Assembly (NCBI RefSeq): GCF_036320965.1
Contig: NC_092240.1
Location: 57,166,552 to 57,230,551, forward strand
Origin: Panulirus ornatus
Taxonomy: Eukaryota; Arthropoda; Malacostraca; Decapoda; Palinuridae
Direction of reading: 5' to 3'
DNA: 64,000 bases
This document shows, in pieces, positions 12,045 through 22,196 of the stretch. Under the pieces are notes generated by a model that worked only from the letters and a program-made list of their open reading frames with translations, did no database searches and was not told the DNA's origin. Position 1 is the stretch's first letter. The number at the start of each line of letters is the position of its first letter. The position numbers were made by a program, and so were the translations under genes.

Positions 12045-12690
12045 AACTTTATCTATCCATCTATCCATGTTTCTGATGCTCGTTCCCTCTGGGAACTCCC
12101 ATCAAGGGGATTGTTAAGGTAAGAGTTTTCACGTGTCCCCTTCCTAACATGAAGCGCCTTCTTCACACACACCATTCCACTCGTTCCTCCCACATTTCTC
12201 TCCCTCTAATACTCTTCCACTTCATTTCCCTATTTAACAAATGGTTTTCCTTTCACACCAACCCCATTAATCATGCTGTCATACACTCTCTTTGTAAACT
12301 CCCCATCTTGCATTCTTTCACAAGTCCAAACCACCTCAGAGTATTACATTTCACCCACTGTACCACTCCACAATTCATTCCCTTTGCATTTCCTACAATA
12401 CTAGATCTCACTAACACTCATTCATTACTTTCTTTATTCCATCCTAAATAGTTATACCACATGCTCCTCTCAAATAACTCATTTCCGCAGCCGGGATTCT
12501 TTACCTTTTTGACTCATCCATTGTCCAGGTTTCAGTTGCATAGCTCAGGGTCAGGAGGACTATGCTGTCCTTTAATCCTTTCTTCACTTCCATATTTACA
12601 CCTCTACCCTACATTATTCTGTTAAGGGAACCAATGACTCTTCTACTCTGTACTTGTCTCCCCTTCCATATCCATTCTGTATTAGCCATT
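12045..12690 (-). mobile_element. RTE-2 family 3' fragment inserted in a CR1-like copy
   Basis: Minus strand: LKDSIVLLTLSYATETWTMD, RIPAAEMSYLRGACGI, LRWFGLVKECKMGSLQREC and finally GVPRGNEHQKHG just before a GATA-type tail (CTATCCATCTATCCAT on the plus strand, about 12052-12067). The organisation resembles the RTE-1 C-terminal domain but the sequence is a distinct family. It lacks EN and most of RT, and carries several stops. Confidence 0.75.
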
Positions 12691-13535
12691 TGTTTTTCTG
12701 TAGGTGCAGTGACCAAACCTTAAAAGTTTATTCTAGTTTTGGTCTTATGTAAGATATGAAAGGCTTGTTAGATGTTTCCCTATCCGTATAGTTGAAATCT
12801 GTTGTGATATATACCAGAAGACGGTTTGTCTCCTTAACTATTCACCTAATGTGGGACTCTGGCTATAGGTTAGGAATGATGTCGACTCCCAAGTTTAGGT
12901 AGGAATCCATACCTCCAGGAAAGTCATTTACACAGATTGATAAGAGTAATGGTCCCAGAACTGAAACTTGTTGCACTCCACTGGTCATCTCAACTTATTT
13001 GGGATAGGCTACTCAAATATGCATCCTTTGTTCCTTCCCACTGAGATGATCTATCTATTGAAGGAATTCCCCTTATTCTGCCTGGTGGTCCACTTTCTTA
13101 ACCAGCTTCTTATGCAGATCTGTGTCTAATGCTTTGACAGTGCAGACACAGACAGCCCACCCACCCAGCCTTTTCTCTCTAGGACTGAACTCACTCCCTA
13201 AAACTGTCCTGTCTTTATCTTAAGTAATTTCTTGTCTGTAGAAGGTCATATCCATGCTTTCCGATAATATTTTCCAGAACCTTACATGCAACACTTATTA
13301 GAGAGACTGGCTGTAGTTCAGTACCTGTACATGGTCTCCTTTCTTATGTATAGGTATGACATCTGGCATTTTCCATTCCTTTGGCATTTTGCCTTTCTCT
13401 TGTGACATCTTGAACAGTAATTCAAGTGGTTTGTGTAACATATCTGTTCATTTCTTTGGCAGAAATGGTGAAATTTCATCAGAATCATGAACCTTGTATG
13501 CATCAAGTCCTTTTAGCATTTTGTTAGTGTCTTTT
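12690..13535 (-). pseudogene. CR1-like reverse transcriptase piece (split element, part 2)
   Basis: Minus-strand RT blocks: LDAYKVHDSDEISPFLPKK, EKGKMPKEWKMPDVIPIHKK, LLISVACKVLENIIGKHGYD, LDTDLHKKLVKKVDHQAE and SGVQQVSVLGPLLLSICVND. The last is the S-G-V-P-Q-G-S-V-L-G-P block with Pro and Gly changed. The piece ends at VWSLHLQKN near 12700 where RTE-2 begins. It is broken by many stops. It shares no close similarity with the 1-3660 copy and seems to be a different CR1 family. Confidence 0.72.
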
Positions 13536-13539
13536 CCAA

Positions 13540-14825
13540 ATTTTTTCTTGTTTGCTGTGTCCTGCATTAGTGAGGCAGTATAGGAACAGATGAAGAAAGG
13601 CCACAGTTGCTCACATCCATTTTCTTGCTGTTTTTTGTAGTGCAGTGAAACCACAGCCCCTTATCCACAACCAAGCCTAGCAAATCCCTTTTGTGGTTAC
13701 CCCCAGCTGCTTTATATGCCTTAGTTCAGCACATTGAAGGCACATTGCCTCCTGTATACCACACTGCTCTAGTTCACTCTGTCCTTTGTGTGCTTTCTGC
13801 ATGTTCAGGTCCTAAGCACTCAAAATGTTTGTAACTTCATCCATCCATCTCCAATTTGGTCTTTCCCTTTTCCCTTTCCCCTCCACTTCTGACACATGTG
13901 TCCTCTATGTCAACCTCTCCTCTCTCATTCTATCCATGTGTTGAGACCATTTTGGCACACCTTTTTCAGCTCTCTGAACTACAGTCTTCTTATTACCACA
14001 CCTCTCTCTTACCCTTTTATTACTAATCAGATGACCTCACACCTCATATTGTCTTCAAACATTTAATTGCCAGTACATCCACCCTCCTCTGCATATTTTC
14101 ATGTGTAGCCCATTTTCATGTGTAGCCCATGCCTTGCATCCATACAACATTGCTGAGACAACTATACCTTCATACATTCTCATTTTTGCCTTCATAGATA
14201 AAGTCCTCTCTTTCTACACAGTCCTTAATGCTCCCTGAACCTTCACCCCCTCACCCACCCAATGACTCACTTCTGCATCCATGGTTCCATACACTGCCAT
14301 GTCTACTTCCAGGTAACTGAAACAAGCCGCTACCTCCAAATTTTCCTTGTTCAAACTTACATCCATACTACCTTGTCCCTTTACTTTTTAGCCACTGCTA
14401 AACCTCATAATCTTTTTTTACATTTATTCTCTTCTTCCTTTCCCACACTCTCCCAAACTCAAACACCAACTTTTGCAGTTTCTAGTTTGAATCAACCACC
14501 AGTGCTGTTTCATCAGCAAACAACTGAGTCACTTCCCATGCCCTTCACCCCATACACACAGCATTAACCTCCCTCTCTCTTTTTTCTCTCTCTCTCCCAA
14601 AACCCTAGGCTTTGCCTTTCTTACCACCCTTTCATAAACAAATTAAATTAACCCACTCGAGCCATGGACCTGCCTTCACCTGGAACCAGTCAGCCTCTTC
14701 TCTACCTACTTGCACACATGCCTTATGCTCTTGATATAAACTCACTGCTTCTAGTAGCTTTCCTCCTACACAGTATATTAGGAATTCTGTCCATATGCCA
14801 TCTCAGTCATCCCTGTTAAACCTTT
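13540..14825 (-). mobile_element. Old RTE-1-like copy, 5'-truncated, inserted in CR1-like copy
   Basis: Minus strand. The 3' end at about 13545-13575 is a diverged form of the family terminus (CTGCATTAGTGAGGCAG on the plus strand). The long-type 3' UTR, C-terminal domain and RT follow up to YCVGGKLLEAV near 14780. It is much more diverged than the copies at 4515-11915. It separates the CR1 linker (14825-15300) from the CR1 RT (12690-13535), so it inserted between them. I do not see a clean TSD. Confidence 0.75.
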
Positions 14826-15300
14826 TCTAGATATTTCAATGATTTCCAAAACTTCTTCTTTCCATCTCACTGGTATTGTGGCTGTAGTGTCTTCCTGTGT
14901 TAAAACACTTTTGAATTTGTTGTTCAGTTCCTCACATATCCTCTATAATTTTTACCTCTGAGTCCCCAATTCTGATTAGCTGCTCCTAACTGAAAGCTGA
15001 CTCTTGGTGAATTTATGGAAAAGTTTTGAATTGTACCTGCCTTGTCCTCATTGTTTTTTCAAAGTTTCTTTGTTCTACCTTTCCTCTTCTGCTATAAAAA
15101 GCCTTAGCTCTTTTACCTAGCAAATGCTGGCTGGTAGGAGTGCCATCTTTATCTTCATCACTGCACATCTTGAAGCTCCTTTGATTTTCCATATCATTTT
15201 GATATACCATTCTTTTCTCATTCTGCCTTTTCCCCCTGTATTTGAGGCTTGAGGTACCCATGTCCATACTCCATTGTAAATTTTAAAAGTATGCTTGAGA
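14825..15300 (-). mobile_element. CR1-like EN/RT linker piece (split element, part 1)
   Basis: The minus strand encodes KRAKAFYSRRGKVEQRNFEK, then ELNNKFKSVLTQEDTTATIP and WKEEVLEIIEISRKG. In CR1 ORF2 this ending (LNxxFxSVFTxEDxxxIP) directly precedes the LDAYKxPGPD RT start found at 13535. No endonuclease is visible upstream of it. Confidence 0.6.
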
Positions 15301-15394
15301 TAGAATGGATTAGAGTCAAGTATGATGGGGTAATGTGCTGTTGATGTGATGAATGGAGGCACATACAGTGGCCAGGCTAAAGATGAATGAAGGC

Positions 15395-15570
15395 ACATAC
15401 AGTGGCCAGGATGAATCATGGAATAGTCTGTGGAGCTTGGCTGTGGATGGTAGGCTTTGATTTTGGTGCATTATATGCAACACCAATAGAGTGGATGTGA
15501 ACACATGAGGACATTGTCTGCTCCTGGCTCTGTCTCTACACTGGGAAACAGGAACAAGTATGAAAAAGTG
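15395..15570 (+). mobile_element. Old RTE-1 3' UTR fragment
   Basis: A diverged match to the long-type 3' UTR (CATGGAATAGTCTGTGGAGC, then a TTTTGGTGCATTAT stretch). It lies about 490 bp upstream of RIC1 exon A. A short imperfect duplication (GGCACATACAGTGGCCAGG) occurs at 15358 and 15393. Confidence 0.5.
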
Positions 15571-16056
15571 AATTATTGCTATTACCATAGTTATTAAAAT
15601 TATTATGAATAATTTTTTTGAATTTCTATTCTTCTGGAAGTACAGAATGGCTCTTAGTGGTTATTTGCTTTTCCCTGACATCTTGTAACAAGAATATCAT
15701 CAAAATTTTTTTGTGTTAGTAATGGACTTGGCATTTTTATTTGTATCCAAGTGCAAAATAGACTGTTGCTGTAACAGTTTTTTAGTTCACAACAGGAAGA
15801 TAGGGCATTAGTAAACCTTTTTAATTGTTTAACTACTGTGCCCGTGACATACTTTATACATTCTATCAGCAGGTTTTTATATTTCATATAATCACCACAT
15901 ATAGAAGCAGCTCATAGTTTTATGAAACAAACATCAAAATCTGCATCAAGACCATTTTTTTTTCTATACTATGTAATGTATTGGCATGTGGAGATGATGG
16001 TTTTTACTTTCATGATAATTGCTATTAGACTTTTTAGAGCTGTGATATATCCACAG
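15571..16056 (+). other. RIC1 intron, sequence before exon A
   Basis: AT-rich sequence with no recognised element. It ends in the acceptor TATATCCACAG at 16046-16056. An open frame runs through the acceptor from 15922, but its part before 16057 has no RIC1 similarity and is intron. Confidence 0.7.
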
Positions 16057-16148
16057 GCTGTGCAAGGAATTTGGGCACGTGATCTGGATGATGCAACTTG
16101 TGCAGCTATCAACCACAAGTATAGATTACTTGCATATGGTCGAGCAAA
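16057..16148 (+). CDS. RIC1: RIC1 internal exon A (partial CDS)
   Basis: RIC1 is the large subunit of the RIC1-RGP1 complex that activates RAB6A at the Golgi for retrograde transport. This 92-bp exon is bounded by acceptor CCACAG and donor AAA|GTAAGA. It starts in phase 0 and ends with two bases of a codon. It encodes AVQGIWARDLDDATCAAINH followed by KYRLLAYGRA, matching the RIC1 block V-W-x-x-D-x-x-D-x-T-C-x-A-x-N-x-K-Y-R-L in the N-terminal propeller region. The two leftover bases join the first base of exon B to make an Asn codon and keep the frame. The upstream intron extends past the window start. Confidence 0.9.
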
Positions 16149-16379
16149 GTAAGAAACAAGGATTAGGTTACATTCACTTCCGATAAGATATTTGTTTTAT
16201 GTTTTGTAGGAAAATTTCACACACATGTTCTAAGATAGTCATTTATTGGATAGATGAGTTGTATATAATCTAGCAACAAAACTCCCTGATGTTTTTTGAT
16301 CTAATGAAAAATTGGTGTGCTGTACATGCTTGTGTGGCTTTTAATGCTGGATTTTGAATGCAATATTACTTTTAATGAA

Positions 16380-17345
16380 TGGATTCTTTTCATATTCTGG
16401 ATCCATGCACACAAATAATTTAATGCACTCATACGCTGACAAGTCAACACTGCATTCATCCACATCCATCAGTTCTGCTCCCTCTTTTCTCACTTGATCT
16501 GCATCTTGTCTTGACACAGCTTCCTCAGTAAACTCAGACTTTGGACAGGATATCTCATTGGGATACACAAAATCTTGTTAAGTTTAATGCCTCCAAGACC
16601 CAGTTTTTACCCATCTTTTTATTGAAAACTTCTCACAACTCTTGTCTCTCCTTTAGCAATTCTGTAATTCCACCTCTTGACTGTGAACATACTTGGTATT
16701 ACTATAACATGCACTCTTTCTTGGAAACCTCACATTACAGGAATAGCTAAGGCTGCCTCTTAGTCTGTCGAAACATTTTGAACAGTTGCTCCGTTTATAC
16801 AAGGGATTGAATTGTCCTTGTATGGAGTACTGTCCTCTTATTTGGGGGGATTCTAGCTCTGCATTCTTACTTGACAGAGTTGAATCGAAAGTGGTCCGAC
16901 TTGTAAACTGTCCCAGGTGAACTTCCAAACCTGACCCCCTTGCCTTATGCCACGATGTTGGTTCACTTCCCCTCTTCAGTAGGTACTACTTTGGTTTTTG
17001 CTCCTGAGAGCTATCTGCTTGTGTGCCCACACCACTAGCTAGACCACGCAATACTTAGCAAGCTGTTGCATCACATGATTATCGTGTGGCCATTGTCAAT
17101 GCGAGGGTGGACTGTTTTGATACCTGCTTCTTCCCACTACATGTCAAAACTTTGGAACTCTCTACCTTCTCATGTCTTTCCCAATAGCTATGACATGGCA
17201 CATTTCAAAAGATGTCTTTCACTGCCTTCAAAATTCATAAGTACTTTCCCTTGTCTTTGTTTTTTCCATTTCACATTTCTCTATATTTCAGTTAAGGCGC
17301 AGCCTTGATATGGACTTTTGTCCATGAATGGAGCTTTCACCATAA
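16380..17345 (+). mobile_element. Jockey/I-group retroposon, 3' part, decayed
   Basis: Plus strand: HSYADKSTLHSSTSI (the catalytic Y-A-D-D block with the second Asp lost), LVKFNASKTQFLPI, the TWRDHI-like block mutated near 16715, CPCMEYCPLIWGDSSSAFL at about 16815, LDRVESKVVRLVN near 16880, and a 3' end around GATATGGACTTTTGTCCATG at 17310-17329. Stops are frequent. The same 3' end occurs at 41800-41865 and inverted at 37490-37550. Confidence 0.7.
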
Positions 17346-17422
17346 AAAATCCTATTTGCATGGACAAGGTGTGAAGTTTACTCATTTGCATAGTTTATTT
17401 ATGAACACTAGAATTCTACATG

Positions 17423-17954
17423 AATGAACATGCAGGAGGGTGAAAGGCGTGCAAGGAATAGAGTGAATTGGAATGATGTGGTATACCGGGGTCGACGTGC
17501 TGTCAGTGGATTGAACCAGGGCATGTGAAGCGTCTGGGGTAAACCATGCAAAGTGTGTGGGGCCTGGATGTGGAAAGGGAGCTGTGGTTTCGGTGCATTA
17601 TTACATGACAGCTAGAGACTGAATGTGAACGAATGGGGCCTTTGGTGTTTTTCCTAGCGCTACCTCGCACACATGAGGGGGGAGGGGGTTGTTATTCCAT
17701 GTGTGGCGAGGTGGCGTTGGAAACAAATAAAGGCAGACAGTATGAATTATGTACATGTGTATATATGTATATGTCTGTGTGTGTATATATATGTGTACAC
17801 TGAGATGTATAGGTATGTATATTGTGCATGTGTGGACATGTATGTGTATACATGTGTATGTGGGCGGGTTGGGCCATTCTTTCGTCTGTTTCCTTGCGCT
17901 ACCTCGCAAACGCGGGAGACAGCGATAAAGCAAAATAAATAAATAAAATAAATA
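17423..17954 (+). mobile_element. RTE-1 5'-truncated copy, subtype A, with 14-bp TSD
   Basis: A 532-bp plus-strand copy starting in the NMQEGERRARN block, followed by the long 3' UTR and an AAATAAATAAAATAAAT tail. The flanking direct repeat TAGAATTCTACATG at 17409-17422 and 17955-17968 is perfect. The sequence is close to the other subtype A copies, so this is a relatively recent insertion. Confidence 0.93.
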
Positions 17955-17968
17955 TAGAATTCTACATG

Positions 17969-18529
17969 TGATAGTAAGGATTTGCAATTGTGCTGTTTTT
18001 CCAATCAGTTCAAATTGTGCATCACTTAATGTGAGAGATGCTTATTGGTCAGGCAGGTTTACCCTGCAGTCACTATGAAGCTCTCATTGAGTGAACAATA
18101 ACTTCATGCACTTTGAGCATACATATATTGCATTGGGCTCTTAAAATTTTTCATCAGGGGTCCTTAATGCCCTGTTGATGCTCCTGCAAAGTAGAATGCT
18201 TATCAAGAAGATTTTCAGATTAGAAGAAGAGTTACATGTAATTAAGAAATAAGAGGAACGGAGCATCCTATCAGCACAACTTAAAACAACAGTGAACAAG
18301 GCCAGCATTTGCACCATATGTTAGAATGCTGACAAGATCAAGGAGACCATTGCAGAAGCTGCACCAATTTCAGCAAATTCAATAGCCCAAGTTCAAAGTG
18401 CACATTAGAAAAGATGAGGGAATTGAACATTGTAATGAAAGAGTGAAAGAACTTGAACTGTACTATACAGTGTAGAAAGAATAGAATGATATGGTGATTT
18501 ACGCATACTGCAGATAGAAGGGATCAGAA
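17969..18529 (+). other. RIC1 intron, no recognised element
   Basis: I see no confident feature. 18240-18440 on the plus strand reads as short charged stretches (ADKIKETIAEAAPISANSIA) that faintly resemble retroposon ORF1 coiled coils, too weak to call. Confidence 0.5.
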
Positions 18530-18625
18530 AATTTTTGTTCAAATTTGTTTGCTGTTTCATGCAGTGTGAGACAGCATAAGGAATAAATGAAGAGTGGCCT
18601 CATTTGATCACAATAAGAAAATACC
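18530..18625 (-). mobile_element. Old RTE-1 3' terminus fragment
   Basis: A diverged match on the minus strand to the family 3' end: GTTTGCTGTTTCATGCAGTG, then an AAGGAATAAATGAAGAGTGG stretch, parallel to 13550-13600. Confidence 0.4.
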
Positions 18626-19294
18626 TTGGCATTAAGAAATTGGCAAAATGGAAGAAATAGAGTAAATAGATTTGCAAGTATTACTTGGGATTTCTTAGGT
18701 AAAGTCTCATTGTTGGTACTGTAGGCAGGTAGGTACTCTAACATAGTTGCTAGACACTAAAGGAGCTACAGTGAACAGCCTGCGACCTTGAGATGTTTAG
18801 ATAATATAATCATCCTCAGATAATATAGCTAGTGATTTTTCACCTCAAGAATTGCCAAAAAAATGTTATATTATGACTAATTCCATTTCAGTTCTATCAT
18901 TCCAAGATACACCTTAGTTCTGTGAAAAATATCTTAGAAATATCTTTCTTTGTCCTAATGACATGAACATATTTTATAGGATCTTCATTAACTGTTACCT
19001 GATAGATGTTTTGTGAATGGGTGCCTGTAACCATACAACTATGAGCCAGACAGTCTAAAGTCCTGGAGATGCTACTGCAGTTGTGACCAATTGGCAGCAG
19101 TCACTCAGCATGCTTAACCTCAGGTGCTTCTCAAGGTTTCAAACTTCCACAACAAGAAAATCTGAAAAGTGACTGAAACATATGTAAATATTCATTGTTT
19201 AAATTAGTTTATTAGTGTTTACTTGAACATTGAACATTATAAGTGTATGTATTTGAAATCTGAATAGTACTTATTTTGTGTTTAGTGATTTGTG
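18626..19294 (+). other. RIC1 intron, no recognised element
   Basis: I see nothing I can name in this stretch; it leads into the 42-bp minisatellite. Confidence 0.5.
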
Positions 19295-21990
19295 AGAAAA
19301 CAAGGATGATGGGCTGGACCCTTGCCTATCAGCAGTGATGCCAAGTGATTGTGGGCTGGACCCTGACCATTCAGCAGTGATGCCAAATGATGGTGAGCTG
19401 GACCCTGCCATGTCGACAGTGATGACAAGTGATGGTGGGCTAGACCCTGACCAGTTAGCATTGATGTCAAGTGATGGTGGGCTGCACCCTGACTTATCAG
19501 CATTGATGACAGGTGTTGGTTGGCTGGACCTTGACGTATCAACATTGATGACAAGTGATGGTGGGCTGGGCTTTGACGTATCGACATTGATGACAAGTGA
19601 TGGTGGGCTGCGCTTTGATGTATCAACATTGATGACAAGTGATGGTAGGCTGGACCCTGACTTATCAGCATTTATGACAAGTGATGGTGGGCTGGACCTT
19701 GATGTACTAACATTGGTGACAAGTGATGGTGGGCTGGACCTTGATGTATCAACGCTGATGACATGTGATGGTGAGCTGGTCCCTGACATAACAACAGTAA
19801 TGACAAGCGATGGTGGGCTGGACCCTGAGTTATCAGCATTGATGACAAGTGATGGTAGGCTGGACCCTGACTTATCAGCGTTGATGACAAGTGATGGTGG
19901 GCTGGACCTTGATATACCAACGTTGATGACAAGTGATGGTGGGCTGGACCCTGACATATCAACAGTGATGACAAGAGATGGTGGGCTGGACCCTGACATA
20001 TCAACAGTGATGAAAAGCGATGGTGGGCTGGACATTGGCTTAGCATTGATGACAAGTGATGGTAGGCTGGACCCTGACTTATCAGCGTTGATGACAAGTG
20101 ATGGTGGGCTGGACCTTGATATATCAACGTTGATGACAAGTGATGGTGGGCTGGACCCTGACATATCAACAGTGATGACAAGAGATGGTGGGCTGGACCC
20201 TGACATATCAACAGTGATGAAAAGTGATGGTGGGCTGGACATTGGCTTAGCAGTGATGACAAGTGATGGTGGGCTGGACCCTGACTTATCAGCATTGATG
20301 ACAAGTGATGATGGCCTGGCCCTTGAACCCTGACTTATCAGCAGCGATGACAAGTGATGGTGGACTGGACCTTGACGTATCAGCATTGATGACAAGTGAT
20401 GGTGGGCTGGACCTTGACATATCAACAATGATGACAAGTGATGGTGGGCTGGACCCTGACATATCAACAGTGAAGACAAGTGATGGTGGGCTGGACCTTA
20501 ACGTATCAACGTTAATGACAAGTGATGGTGGGCTGGACCTTGACATATCAACAGTGATGACAAGTGATGGTGGGCTGGACCTTGACGTATCAGCATTGAT
20601 GACAAGTGATGGTAGGCTGGACCTTGACATATCAACAGTGATGACAAGTGATGGTGGGCTGGACCTTGACGTTTCAGCATTGATGACAAGTGATGGTGGG
20701 CTGGACCTTGACATATCAACAGTGATGACAAGTGATGATGGGCTGGACCTTGAGGTATTAACATTGATGACAAGTGATGGTGGGCTGGACCTTGACATAT
20801 CAACAGTGATGACAAGTGATGGTGGGCTGGACCTTGACGTATCAGCATTGATGACAAGTGATGGTGGGCTGGACCTTGACATATCAACAGTGATGACAAG
20901 TGATGATGTGCTGGACCTTGACGTATTAACATTGATGACAAGTGATGATGGGCTGGACCATGAAGAATTAACATTGATGACAAGTGATGGTAGGCTGGAC
21001 CTTGACGTATTAACATTGATGACAAGTGATGATGGGCTGGACCTTGACGTATCAACAGTGATGACAAGTGATGGTGGGCTGTACCTTGATGGTGGGCTGG
21101 ACCTAGACGTGTCAACAGTGATGACAAGTTATGGTGGGCTGGACCTTGACGTATCAACATTAATGACAAGTGATGGTGGGCTGGACCTTGACATATCAAC
21201 AGTGATGACAAGTGATGGTGGGCTGGACCTTGATGGTGGGCTGGACCTTGACGTATCAGCATTGATGACAAGTGATGGTGGGCTGGACCTTGACGTATCA
21301 ACAGTGATGACAAGTGATGGTGGGCTGGACCTTGACGTATCAGCATTGATGACAAGTGATGGTGGGCTGGACCTTGATGTATCAACAGTGATGACAAGTG
21401 ATGGTGGGCTGGATCTTGACATATCAACAGTGATGATAAGTGATGGTAGGCTGGACCTTGATGAATTAACATTGATGACAAGTGATGATGGTCTGGACCA
21501 TGAAGTATTAACGTTGATGACAAGTGATGATGGGCTGGACCATGAAGTAGTAACATTGATGACAAGTGATGGTGGGCTGGACCTTGACATATCAACAGTG
21601 ATGACAAGTGATGGTAGGCTGGACCTTGACGTATTAACATTGATGACAAGTGATGATGGGCTGGACCATGAAGTATTAACAATGATGACAAGTGATGGTG
21701 GGCTGGACCTTGACGTATCAGCATTGATGACAAGTGATGGTGGGCTGGACCTTGACATATCAACAGTGATGACAAGTGATGGTGGGCTGGACCTTGACGT
21801 ATCAGCATTGATGACAAGTGATGGTGGGCTGGACCTTGACATATCAGCAGTTATGACAAGTGATGGTAGGCTGGACCTTGACGTATTAACGTTGATGACA
21901 AGTGATGGTGGGCTGGACCCTGATTTATTGACATGGATGACGAAGTGATGGTGGGCTGGACCCTGATTTATCATCAGTGATGATATGTGA
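19295..21990 (+). repeat. 42-bp minisatellite, about 64 copies, with higher-order structure
   Basis: The unit is ATGACAAGTGATGGTGGGCT followed by GGACCTTGACGTATCAGCATTG. Edge units are diverged, the centre is homogeneous. In 20350-21950 the units often alternate between a TCAGCATTG ending and a TCAACAGTG ending, giving an 84-bp dimer. A 207-bp five-unit block (one unit 3 bp short) occurs twice in tandem at 19842-20048 and 20049-20255. Because 42 is divisible by 3, long frames stay open on both strands (plus 20305-21948 and 19335-20333; minus 19271-20479 and 20498-21817). I treat these as non-coding: there is no splice or homology support and it lies in a RIC1 intron. Confidence 0.95.
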
Positions 21991-22105
21991 TTGTGGGACT
22001 ATAAATAAAGCAAAAAACAAGATATGAGAAATTGGACCCTTGAATGTGGGAGATGAGAATTAAAATTACACAATATGAGGTGATTTTAAGCACATTTGTT
22101 CACAA

Positions 22106-22106
<1 letters not shown>

Positions 22107-22164
<58 letters not shown>
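22107..22164 (+). repeat. (CA)n microsatellite
   Basis: An uninterrupted CA repeat of about 29 units, directly 5' of the truncated RTE-1 copy at 22197. Confidence 0.97.
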
Positions 22165-22169
<5 letters not shown>

Positions 22170-22196
22170 ACAGAGTGCCAAGAGAATGGAAAAAGG

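Noticed and set aside
15922..16056. N-terminal part of an open frame that continues into exon A
   Set aside because: It precedes a good acceptor site and shows no RIC1 similarity; chance open intron sequence.
19271..21974. Long open frames on both strands over the 42-bp repeat, up to 547 codons
   Set aside because: They follow from a period divisible by 3 with few stops; several frames are open at once, and no domain or splice context supports coding.
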